Source of the DNA: Streptomyces aurantiogriseus
GTDB taxonomy: Bacteria; Actinomycetota; Actinomycetes; Streptomycetales; Streptomycetaceae
Direction: 5' to 3'
NCBI RefSeq assembly: GCF_014649375.1
Contig: NZ_BMSX01000013.1
Location: 62,001 to 126,000 of the forward strand
DNA: 64,000 nucleotides
The position numbers and the translations under genes were made by a program. Numbering within the stretch: the first letter of the stretch is position 1; every line of letters begins with the position of its first letter. Positions 17,013-24,858 of this stretch are shown here, in pieces. The notes below the pieces were generated by a model. It did not search any database and was not told the DNA's origin. It saw only the letters and a program-made list of their open reading frames with translations.

Positions 17013-18179
17013 ATGCGTCATTTCGGGCACCTCGCCCCTGAGGTGCGGGAGCGCCTCTTTCACCGGGAGCCGTGCGAGTTCGACGCGGACTCCCCGGCCC
17101 GGCTGCTCTCCGCGGCCCTGGGCGCCACGCTCTACAGCCCGGCCACCCGGCCGCGGCTGGCCGACGACATCGTCAAGCAGACCCGGCGGGGCGTGGTGTC
17201 GATGGTGTTGTGCCTGGAGGACTCCATCGGTGACGAGGACGTGGCGGAGGGTGAGGAGAACCTCGTCCGCCAGTTCGTGGACCTGGCCGCCCGCCCCGGC
17301 CTGGATCTGCCGCTGCTCTTCGTCCGGGTCCGTACGCCCGAGCAGATCCCCGACCTGGTCCGGCGCCTCGGCCCGGCGGTGCGGCTGCTGAGCGGGTTCG
17401 TGTTCCCGAAGTTCACCGAGGAGCGCGGCATCCCGTTCCTGGAGGCCCTGACCGGCGCCGAGGTGGCGAGCGGCCGGCGGCTGTTCGGCATGCCCGTGCT
17501 GGAGACGCCCGAGTTGATGTACCGGGAGTCGCGGGTGGAGGCCCTGGAGGGCATCGCCCGCGCGGTCGAGAAGTACCGCAGCCGGGTCCTCGCGCTGCGC
17601 CTCGGCGTGACCGACTTCTGCTCCTCGTACGGCCTGCGCCGCGCCCCCGACATGACCGCCTACGACGTGCAGATCGTCGCCTCCGTGATCGCCGACGTGG
17701 TGAACATGCTGGGGCGGGCCGACGGCAGCGGGTTCACGGTGACCGGGCCGGTGTGGGAGTACTTCCGGGTCCCGGAGCGCATGTTCAAGCCGATGCTGCG
17801 GCACAGCCCCTTCCTGGAGGGACAGGCCGTGGAGCTGCGTGAGAAGCTGATCGAGCACGCGATGGACGGGCTGCTGCGTGAGATCTCCCTCGACCACGCC
17901 AACGGCCTGCTGGGCAAGACCTGCATCCACCCCTCGCACGTACCGGCGGTGCACGCGCTGTCCGTCGTCAGTCACGAGGAGTACGGCGACGCGGCGGACA
18001 TCCTGCGGCCGGAGCGCGGCGGCGGGGGAGTGCTGAGGTCGGCGTACACGAACAAGATGAACGAGGTGAAGCCGCACCGCGCCTGGGCCGAGCGGACGAT
18101 GCTGCGCGCGGAGGTCTTCGGCGTCGCGCACGAGGACGTCAGCTTCGTCGACCTGCTCGCCGCGGGCATCCCCGGCTGA
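17013..18179 (+). CDS. HpcH/HpaI (CitE-like) aldolase/lyase of the Ter biosynthetic module
   Basis: The 388-residue TIM-barrel protein has the CitE-type metal site in VSMVLCLEDSIGDEDV, a second acidic strand in GMPVLETPELMYRE, LALRLGVTDFCSSYGLRR, and a late GKTCIHPSHVPAVHAL. Enzymes of this family cleave or form C-C bonds of acyl-CoA-like or keto-acid substrates using Mg2+. In Ter-type stress operons they occur beside phosphoribosyltransferases and a HAD phosphatase, and are predicted to help make a nucleoside-like metabolite. ATG 17013 has GGGGGAG upstream. The next gene begins 36 bases later on the same strand. A weak stress-type promoter candidate (GGGAAC at 16925, CGTA at 16949) lies upstream. 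Confidence 0.88.
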   Translation: MRHFGHLAPEVRERLFHREPCEFDADSPARLLSAALGATLYSPATRPRLADDIVKQTRRGVVSMVLCLEDSIGDEDVAEGEENLVRQFVDLAARPGLDLPLLFVRVRTPEQIPDLVRRLGPAVRLLSGFVFPKFTEERGIPFLEALTGAEVASGRRLFGMPVLETPELMYRESRVEALEGIARAVEKYRSRVLALRLGVTDFCSSYGLRRAPDMTAYDVQIVASVIADVVNMLGRADGSGFTVTGPVWEYFRVPERMFKPMLRHSPFLEGQAVELREKLIEHAMDGLLREISLDHANGLLGKTCIHPSHVPAVHALSVVSHEEYGDAADILRPERGGGGVLRSAYTNKMNEVKPHRAWAERTMLRAEVFGVAHEDVSFVDLLAAGIPG

Positions 18180-18215
18180 ATCCCCTCACCACATCGCCTC
18201 ACGACATAGGGACGC

Positions 18216-20852
18216 ATGAACAACGCAGTGAACAACGGGGTCTGGTCCGGGAGCTGGGTCGCCGAGCGGCTCGGGGTCGAGCTCGTGGGCGACGACAAGC
18301 TGAGGGACCTGCTGGGGCTGGCCCTGCGCCGCAACCCCAAGCGGGCCCACCTGCTCGTCTCCCACGTGCTGGGCAAGCACGTGCCGCAGTCGCCGTCCGT
18401 GGTCTACGGCTACGGCTTCGCCCTGGGCCGCCGGGTGCGCGAGCTGCTCGGTGAGGAGGCCGAGAGGGCGGTCGTCCTCGGTTACGCGGAGACCGCCACC
18501 GGCCTCGGTCACTCCGTCGCCGACGGCGTCGGCTCGGCCCCCTACCTGCACTCCACCCGCCGCCCGGTCACCGGCGTCGCGCCGGCCGGCGGCTTCGAGG
18601 AGTCCCACTCGCACGCCACGTCCCACCTGCTGCTGCCGGAGGACCCGGCACTGCTGGTCGGCGACGGCCCGCTGGTCCTGGTCGACGACGAGTTCTCCAC
18701 CGGCAACACGGTGCTGAACACCATCCGCGACCTCCACGACCGCTACCCGCGACGCCGGTACGTCGTGGTCGCCCTCGTCGACATGCGCTCACCGGCCGAC
18801 GCGGGCCGGCTGCAGGACTTCGCCCGCGAGATCGGCGCCCGCGTCGACCTGGTGGCGGCCGCCTCGGGCACGGTGACCCTGCCGGAGGGCGTGCTGGAGA
18901 AGGGGCAGGAGCTGGTCGCGCGGTACGAGGAAGAGAGTGCCGAGGGTGATGGTCGGTCGTCTGCGGCGCCGTCGTGGCCGGTCGCGCAGTTCCCCGCACC
19001 CCTGAAGAAGGGCGTTGCGGTGGCCGACCCTCAAGGGGCGCGGGGCTGTGTCGAATCCGCGGCTACCGCCGCGTGGGCGCGACCAGCCCCCGACCAGCCG
19101 CACCCGGACGACGAGCACACCCGGCAGACGCTGCCCCACCCCCACATCACCCGCGTCGACCTCTGCTGGCCCCGCGGCCTGCCCGACGGCGGCCGGCACG
19201 GCTTCACTCCCGCGCACCGCACCCGCCTCGAAGCCGCCCTCCCCACCATGGCAGCCCGCCTCGCGGAGGCGCTCCCCGCTGACGCGCGGAGCGTACTCGT
19301 GCTCGGGTTCGAGGAGCTGATGTACGCGCCGTTGCGGCTGGCGCGGGAGCTGGAGCAGGTCGTGGGGGCCGAGGTGCGGTACTCGACCACCACCCGCTCG
19401 CCCGTGCTCGCGGTCGACGATCCCGGGTACGCGATACGCACCCGCCTCGTCTTCCCCGCCCATGACGAGCCCGCCGACGGACCGGGTGAGCGGTATGCCT
19501 ACAACGTCGCGGGCGGTGGCTTCGACGCCGTCGTCGCCGTCGTGGACTCCGTGGCCGACACCGGCGAACTGCACGCCCCCGGCGGCCTCCTGGACCGGCT
19601 CGCCGCCCACACCCCGCACGTCGTCCTGGCGGTCGTGCCGTCGTACGTCCCCGAGCCGCTGTACGCGGCCGCCCTGTCTGGAGAAAGATCCGCCATGCTG
19701 CCCGAGCCCCTCCGCGGTCCCGCCTTCTCCTCGTACGCACCGGAGGAGGTCGGCTGGCTGCTCCAGGACCTCTCGGAGGTGACGCTGGAGGCGCCGACCG
19801 AGGAGCGCGAGGAGGCCATCCAGAGCGGCGGCGCGCACTACGCGGAGTCGCTGCCGGTGGAATACCAGCCCAGCGAGCAGTACCAGGAGCTGTTCCACAC
19901 GGCCCTGGAGACGTCCGCGGCGCGGCTGGCGCGGGCGGTGGGTGTCGTCACGGAGACCGTGATCGCGGAGCGCTCGCCCCGGCCCGTCCTCGTCTCCCTC
20001 GCCCGGGCCGGCACGCCCATCGGCGTGCTGATGCGCCGCTGGGCCCAGCACCGGCACGGCCTCGACCTGCCGCACTACGCGGTCTCGATCGTGCGCGGCC
20101 GGGGCATCGACGCCAACGCGCTGCGCTGGCTCGCCGAGCACCACGACCCGCGGGACGTCGTCTTCGTCGACGGCTGGACCGGCAAGGGCGCGATCACCCG
20201 TGAACTGGCCGCCGCGATCGAGGAGTTCGAGGCCGCGGGCGGTGCCGCCGGCTTCGACGCGGAGATCGCGGTGCTGGCCGACCCGGGCTCCTGCGTACGG
20301 ACGTACGGCACCCGGGACGACTTCCTCATTCCCTCCGCCTGCCTCAACTCCACGGTGTCGGGCCTGATATCGCGGACCGTGCTGCGCGCGGACCTGGTCG
20401 GCCCGGACGACTTCCACGGCGCGAAGTTCTACCGCGAGCTGGCCGGGGCGGATGTCTCCAACGCCTTCCTGGACGCCGTCTCCGCCCGCTTCGCGGAGGT
20501 CGTGGACGCGGTCGACAGCGCGGTGAAGGAGCTGCTCGCGAGCGACCGTACGCCGACCTGGGAGGGCTGGGCGGCGGTGGAGCGCATCAGCGAGGAGTAC
20601 GGCATCCACGATGTGAACCTGGTCAAGCCCGGCGTCGGCGAGACGACGAGGGTGCTGCTGCGCCGGGTGCCCTGGAAGATCCTGGCGCGGGCCGGGGCGG
20701 GCGCCGACCTGGACCACGTCCGGCTGCTCGCCGGGCAGAGAGGGGTACCGGTGGAGGAGGTCGGCGACCTGCCGTACACCTGTGTCGGGTTGATCCATCC
20801 GCGGTACACGCGCGGTGCGACGGGCGCCGACGGCAAGGCGGTGACGGTCTGA
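18216..20852 (+). CDS. Fusion: PRTase_2-TRSP and StiP-type PRTase-PELOTA RNA-binding protein
   Basis: This 878-residue protein joins two units usually encoded separately in Ter operons. Unit 1 is a phosphoribosyltransferase domain (residues 1-235) with the PRPP loop VLVDDEFSTGNT at about 154-165, followed by a TRSP domain (about 310-510) carrying the literal TTTRSP at 391-396. Unit 2 is a second PRTase-like StiP domain (about 525-760) with the loop VFVDGWTGKGA at about 649-660, then a C-terminal PELOTA/L7Ae-like RNA-binding domain (about 780-865, VNLVKPGVGETTRVLLRR). Residues about 244-292 are encoded by an in-frame intergenic-type repeat. It probably transfers ribose-5-phosphate to an unknown base-like acceptor. 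It overlaps the HAD gene by one base. Confidence 0.88.
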   Translation: MNNAVNNGVWSGSWVAERLGVELVGDDKLRDLLGLALRRNPKRAHLLVSHVLGKHVPQSPSVVYGYGFALGRRVRELLGEEAERAVVLGYAETATGLGHSVADGVGSAPYLHSTRRPVTGVAPAGGFEESHSHATSHLLLPEDPALLVGDGPLVLVDDEFSTGNTVLNTIRDLHDRYPRRRYVVVALVDMRSPADAGRLQDFAREIGARVDLVAAASGTVTLPEGVLEKGQELVARYEEESAEGDGRSSAAPSWPVAQFPAPLKKGVAVADPQGARGCVESAATAAWARPAPDQPHPDDEHTRQTLPHPHITRVDLCWPRGLPDGGRHGFTPAHRTRLEAALPTMAARLAEALPADARSVLVLGFEELMYAPLRLARELEQVVGAEVRYSTTTRSPVLAVDDPGYAIRTRLVFPAHDEPADGPGERYAYNVAGGGFDAVVAVVDSVADTGELHAPGGLLDRLAAHTPHVVLAVVPSYVPEPLYAAALSGERSAMLPEPLRGPAFSSYAPEEVGWLLQDLSEVTLEAPTEEREEAIQSGGAHYAESLPVEYQPSEQYQELFHTALETSAARLARAVGVVTETVIAERSPRPVLVSLARAGTPIGVLMRRWAQHRHGLDLPHYAVSIVRGRGIDANALRWLAEHHDPRDVVFVDGWTGKGAITRELAAAIEEFEAAGGAAGFDAEIAVLADPGSCVRTYGTRDDFLIPSACLNSTVSGLISRTVLRADLVGPDDFHGAKFYRELAGADVSNAFLDAVSARFAEVVDAVDSAVKELLASDRTPTWEGWAAVERISEEYGIHDVNLVKPGVGETTRVLLRRVPWKILARAGAGADLDHVRLLAGQRGVPVEEVGDLPYTCVGLIHPRYTRGATGADGKAVTV
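18945..19091. repeat. Streptomyces intergenic repeat embedded in-frame in a gene
   Basis: The stretch contains GGTCGCGCAGTTCCCCGCAC, then CAAGGGGCGCGGGGCTGTGTC, then GCTACCGCCGCGTGGGCGCG (each quoted in part). This string of motifs is normally found between Streptomyces genes. It forms a G/C-rich imperfect hairpin. With boundaries as given it is 147 bp, exactly 49 codons, so the reading frame survives and encodes a low-complexity S/A/P/Q linker between the first PRTase and the TRSP domain. Confidence 0.7.
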
Positions 20853-21661
20853 TGCCGGTCATGGTGGCGAGCGACCTCGACCGTACGCTCATCTACTCCG
20901 CGGCGGCCCTCGCGCTGACCATGCCGGACGCGCGGGCGCCTCGGCTGCTGTGCGTGGAGGTGCACGAGAGCCGGCCGCTGTCGTACATGACGGAGACGGC
21001 GGCGCAGCTGCTGGCCGACCTCGGGGACGCGGCGGTGTTCGTGCCGACGACCACCCGGACGCGCAAGCAGTACCAGCGCATCAACCTGCCGGGCCCGCCG
21101 CCCCCTTACGCGATCTGCGCGAACGGCGGTCATCTGCTGGTGGACGGGGTGTCCGACCCGGACTGGCACGCGGCCGTCACCGCTCGGCTGGCCGACGAGT
21201 GCGCCCCGCTCGCGGAGGTCCAGGCCCATCTGGCGGCCTTCGCCGACCCGGTCTGGCTGCGTAAGCAGCGGATCGCCGAGGACTTGTTCGCCTACCTCGT
21301 CGTGGAGCGCGAGCTGCTGCCCGAGGAGTGGGTGAAGGAGCTCGCGGTGTGGGCGGAGAACCGCGGTTGGACGGTGTCGTTGCAGGGCCGCAAGGTCTAC
21401 GCCGTGCCGAAGCCGCTGACCAAGAGCGCGGCCGTGCGCGAGGTGGCCCGCCGCGCGGGCGCCGAGCTGACGCTGGCGGCGGGCGACTCCCTCCTCGACG
21501 CCGACCTGCTGCTGGCCGCGGACCGCGGCTGGCGGCCCGGCCACGGCGAGCTGGCCGACGCCGCCTGGACGGCACCGCGGATCACGGCCCTGCCCGAGCG
21601 GGGTGTCCTGGCGGGGGAGCGGATCCTGCGGGAGTTCCTGAAGGGCGCCCGCGAGAAGTAG
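20852..21661 (+). CDS. HAD-superfamily phosphatase of the Ter biosynthetic module
   Basis: The 269-residue protein has all HAD motifs: I, ASDLDRTLIY with nucleophile Asp8 and Asp10; II, VPTTTRT; III, the Lys in PLTKSAAVREV; IV, LAAGDSLLDADLL. A C2-type cap lies between II and III, as in sucrose-phosphatase and Cof-like enzymes. It starts at ATG 20852 within the stop of the PRTase gene (TGATG), so the two are translationally coupled. In Ter loci this enzyme is predicted to dephosphorylate the phosphoribosylated intermediate. No ATP-grasp gene, a frequent partner in such modules, is present here. Confidence 0.9.
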   Translation: MPVMVASDLDRTLIYSAAALALTMPDARAPRLLCVEVHESRPLSYMTETAAQLLADLGDAAVFVPTTTRTRKQYQRINLPGPPPPYAICANGGHLLVDGVSDPDWHAAVTARLADECAPLAEVQAHLAAFADPVWLRKQRIAEDLFAYLVVERELLPEEWVKELAVWAENRGWTVSLQGRKVYAVPKPLTKSAAVREVARRAGAELTLAAGDSLLDADLLLAADRGWRPGHGELADAAWTAPRITALPERGVLAGERILREFLKGAREK

Positions 21662-21691
21662 CCCGCCGGCCACTGCCGGGCCTGGTGGCCG

Positions 21692-21910
21692 TCAGCCGCA
21701 GCAGCCCCCGCCACAGCAGCCGCCTCCGCCCCCGCCGCCCGCCTTGGGTGCGGGGGCGGACGCCGTACCGCCCACGGCGACCGTCGACAGAAGTTTCACC
21801 GTGTCGTCATGGCCGGCGGGGCAGTCGGCGGGGGCGGAGGACTCCGCCATGGGGCGGCTGAGTTCGAAGGTGTCGCCGCAGGTCCGGCAGCGGTACTCGT
21901 AGCGAGGCAT
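21692..21910 (-). CDS. FmdB-type zinc ribbon protein with Gly/Cys tail
   Basis: The 72-residue protein begins MPRYEYRCRTCGDTFELSRP, the FmdB/CxxC_CxxC regulatory-protein signature. A first Cys pair (RCRTCG) is present; the second half reads ADCPAGHDDTVK, with Cys and His instead of a second CxxC. It ends with a low-complexity Gly run and two CC pairs (GGGCCGGGCCG). The tail might bind metal, which would fit the neighbouring metal-stress locus, but that is inference. It converges with the HAD gene 30 bases away. Confidence 0.85.
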   Translation of the reverse strand: MPRYEYRCRTCGDTFELSRPMAESSAPADCPAGHDDTVKLLSTVAVGGTASAPAPKAGGGGGGGCCGGGCCG

Positions 21911-22208
21911 GCGGACAGGCTAACTTCACGCGTTCCCGGGGCGGGGGATCTCCCTGGCTTCCGTATGACATAGATCACGGCAGGTTCACTTGAGGGCCGT
22001 GTGCGATCTTGAGTACACATGGCGGGATTTCACGGCTTTACTCCCCCGATATCTTTACTTGAAGATCACATAAGTGATGCTTTGGTGCCTCAATGGGGGG
22101 GAGTGGTGAAGGTCATGGTGGTTGCGCGCATCTTATGGATGGTTTCGGCTTCGCGGTCATCGCAGGGAGAGCTGATTCCGTTTCACGGGGAAAGATGTGC
22201 GGTTCTGT
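21911..22208. promoter_or_regulatory. A/T-rich structured leader upstream of the PGRP amidase
   Basis: No gene was found. Composition is close to 50% G+C, far below the surroundings. Nested inverted repeats are present: ACTCCCCC (22040) with GGGGGAGT (22097), enclosing ATCAC-ATAA-GTGAT (about 22065-22078). A Crp-like GTGT...ACAC site occurs at about 21999-22018. The region probably contains the promoter and a structured 5' leader of the secreted amidase gene. No known riboswitch consensus was recognised. Confidence 0.4.
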
Positions 22209-24527
22209 ATGAGAGTGCGTCGTTGGTGGGGGACGGGCGCGGTCGTCGCGGCGGGCGTGTGCGGGGCGTTGGTGGCGCAGGGGGTGACCGGGGGATTCGC
22301 CGGGGACGGGGGCGACGGCAGGCCCGGACCGGTCCGGGACGAGGTGCGGTCGGCCGCGCTGAAGGTGAGCGCTGACGGGGGCTCAGCGACGCTGGGGCGG
22401 CGGGACACCGAGACCTTCAGCATGCTCGGAGTCACCTGGCAGGATCACCTCGCCGCGATGTCCGGCACCGTCGAGGTACGGACGAGGGCGGTCGGTTCGG
22501 GCGCGTGGTCGGACTGGCTGACCCTGGACAGCGACAACGGCCCGGAGGGGAACGGCCCGGAGGAGAACGGCCCGGAGGAGAACGGCACCGCAGCCCGCGG
22601 CGGCACCGAACCCGCGTGGGTGGGACCGTCCGACGGTGTCGAGGTGCGGGTGAACGGGAAGCCGACGACGCGGCTGCCGCAGGGACTCCGCCTGGACATG
22701 ATCGGCTCCGCCGGTGGCTCCGGCAGCGGCGACGACCTCGAGCCCGCCGCGTTCGTCGCCGAGGGAAGCGCGGACCCCACCGCCTCGGAGTCCGCGACGT
22801 CCCCAGGATCCACCTCGCCGGAGGCGACCGACGGCACCACCGCGGAACCGTCCGCCACAGAGTCGGCGATCGCCGAACCGTCCGCCTCCGAGTCGGCTGC
22901 GGAGCCGCCGTCGGCCCCGGAGTCGCCGTCGGAGAGCGCCACGCCCAGCGAGTCGGCGAGCGGGTCCGCCTCGGCATCCCCGTCCGCGTCCGCCCCGCCG
23001 TCCACGGTGCCGCAGCCCACGATCATGCCGCGCTCCGCGTGGGGCGCGGACGAGTCCCTCAGCCCGGAGGCGCCGGCCTATCTGCCCGGCGGGAAGATCA
23101 AGGCGGCGGTGGTGCATCACACCGCCCAGAGCAACGCGTACACCTGCGCCGAGGCCCCGTCCGTCATCAACGCCATCTACACGTACGACGTGACGGCGCT
23201 GGGCTGGAAGGACCTCGGCTACAACTTCGTCGTGGACAAGTGCGGCACGGTGTACGAGGGCCGCAAGGGCGGCGTCGGCCTTCCGGTCGTGGGCGCCCAC
23301 GCCTACGGCTTCAACTCCCAGACCACCGGCATCGCGGTCCTGGGCACCTACACCGACTCCGCGCCTCCGCCGGCCGCGATGACCTCGGTCGCCCGGGTCG
23401 CCGCGTGGAAGCTGGGCCAGTACGGCGTCGACCCGGACTCGACCGTCACCCTCACCACCGCCGTGGACGGCCAGAACCTCGCCGGCAAGTCCTGGGGTGC
23501 CGGAGAGACGCTGAGCCTTCCGGCCGTTCACGGCCACCGCGACGGCTACAACACCCTGTGCCCGGGTGACGCGTTCTACGCCGCACTCGACACGGTCCGC
23601 AGCCATGCCGCCGGTCCGGTCTCCGGGCTCACGCTCACATCCGTCACCGGTACGGCCGTCGTCGGCTCGACCCCGTACACCAACGGCCCCGTCACAGTGA
23701 ACTGGTCGGCCACGACACCGGCCGAGCTGATCTCCACGTACGAGGTGCTGGTCGACGGTGAGCCGGCGGCCACCGCCGAGGGCGGCGCGACCTCCGCCGA
23801 GGTGACGCTGACCGACGGCACCCACCGGTTGCAGGTCAGGGCCGTCCACCAGTCCGGGAGGACATCGGTCACCGAGGCCGCCACCGTGATCGCGGACACC
23901 ACCGCGCCCACGTTCACCACCCCGCCGAACCTGGCCCTGCGTACCGGCATCGTGAGCACCACGAGCGTCCCGCTCACGCTGAACTGGAAGGCGGACGACT
24001 CCGCCGCCCTGAAGGAGGTGCGCCTCACCGCCCCGGTCGCCAGGAGCTACGGACCGACCGTGACGAGCGCCCGGCACACCGCCCCCTCCGGCACCGCGAC
24101 CACATGGTCCCTGAACGCGTACGACCTGGCCGACAACACCGCCACCGCCTCGGTCTCGGGCACCCCGGTGATCCTCCAGGAAACCGCGGCCGCCAGGTCC
24201 GGGACCTGGACCACCAGGTCCTCCAGCAGCTACCTGGGGGGCACGTCCCTCGCCGGCGCCTCCAAGAACGCCTCGCTGACCTGGACCTTCACCGGCCGCT
24301 CGGTCGCCTGGGTGGTCTCACGGGCCGTCAACTCGGGTCAGGCGCACGTCTACGTCGACGGACAGAAGGTGACGACCCTCGACCTGAGGTCGTCCGTGAG
24401 GGCCTTCCGCAACGCGGTCTGGACGCAGAGCTGGTCCTCCAGTGCGCAGCACACGGTCAAGATCGTGGTGGTGGGCACGTCCGGGCGTCCCACCGTCATC
24501 ACCGACGGCATCGTGTACGTCAAGTAG
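22209..24527 (+). CDS. Secreted N-acetylmuramoyl-L-alanine amidase, PGRP family
   Basis: The 772-residue secreted protein has a signal peptide (VRRWWGTGAVVAAGVCGALV, about residues 3-30) and a Gly/Asn/Glu repeat (NGPEENGPEENG, about 112-125). A long Ser/Pro/Ala/Glu-rich linker (about 195-275) precedes the PGRP/Amidase_2 domain (about 280-460), which has RSAWGADESL, the zinc ligands in AVVHHTAQSN and HGHRDGYNTLCPGD, and GYNFVVDKCGTVYEGR. The C-terminal half carries immunoglobulin-like beta domains (about 475-655) and a terminal galactose-binding-like domain. It should cleave the bond between MurNAc and the stem peptide outside the cell. The start is uncertain: GTG 22197 is in frame, four codons earlier. 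Confidence 0.88.
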   Translation: MRVRRWWGTGAVVAAGVCGALVAQGVTGGFAGDGGDGRPGPVRDEVRSAALKVSADGGSATLGRRDTETFSMLGVTWQDHLAAMSGTVEVRTRAVGSGAWSDWLTLDSDNGPEGNGPEENGPEENGTAARGGTEPAWVGPSDGVEVRVNGKPTTRLPQGLRLDMIGSAGGSGSGDDLEPAAFVAEGSADPTASESATSPGSTSPEATDGTTAEPSATESAIAEPSASESAAEPPSAPESPSESATPSESASGSASASPSASAPPSTVPQPTIMPRSAWGADESLSPEAPAYLPGGKIKAAVVHHTAQSNAYTCAEAPSVINAIYTYDVTALGWKDLGYNFVVDKCGTVYEGRKGGVGLPVVGAHAYGFNSQTTGIAVLGTYTDSAPPPAAMTSVARVAAWKLGQYGVDPDSTVTLTTAVDGQNLAGKSWGAGETLSLPAVHGHRDGYNTLCPGDAFYAALDTVRSHAAGPVSGLTLTSVTGTAVVGSTPYTNGPVTVNWSATTPAELISTYEVLVDGEPAATAEGGATSAEVTLTDGTHRLQVRAVHQSGRTSVTEAATVIADTTAPTFTTPPNLALRTGIVSTTSVPLTLNWKADDSAALKEVRLTAPVARSYGPTVTSARHTAPSGTATTWSLNAYDLADNTATASVSGTPVILQETAAARSGTWTTRSSSSYLGGTSLAGASKNASLTWTFTGRSVAWVVSRAVNSGQAHVYVDGQKVTTLDLRSSVRAFRNAVWTQSWSSSAQHTVKIVVVGTSGRPTVITDGIVYVK

Positions 24528-24858
24528 GGCTCTCCACGGCCCCGTTCCCGTCGCCGTGCGACGCGCGGGGCCGTGTGCGGTACCTTGTCCGTCCCTCCCT
24601 TTTCGCGTGAAGTGGTGCGAAAGTCAGGGATTGGACAGGCGTGTTCCGATGTACGAAGCGCGCTTCCGACAGTGTTTCCTTCTGTCGATTTCTTATGTGG
24701 AGAACTTGCGAAGAGCGCTGGTAATTTGAGAGTGCCGCGATGAACCGCGAGGTCGGGGGGATTCAGGGTTTGCAGCCGTTCTCACGGCAACCATGTCAGA
24801 CCCTCGTACGTCTGTACGTCTGCCTACGCGAGCAATACCGAGTGCGGAGGGAGACATC
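24528..24858. other. Intergenic gap with terminator hairpin and PBP leader
   Basis: The left end holds a 10-bp inverted repeat (CACGGCCCCG at 24535 with CGGGGCCGTG ending 24575), probably the terminator of the amidase gene. The rest is relatively A/T-rich and carries no recognisable gene; it should include the PBP promoter. GGAGGGA at 24846-24852 is the ribosome site that favours the GTG start at 24859. Confidence 0.55.

Noticed and set aside
21999..22018. Crp-binding site GTGT...ACAC upstream of the PGRP gene
   Set aside because: Only the outer four bases of each arm match; the inner bases do not fit the consensus. Mentioned, not claimed.
22530..22580. CRISPR-like 15-bp repeats
   Set aside because: They are in-frame repeats coding NGPEENG units in the PGRP amidase and have no spacers.
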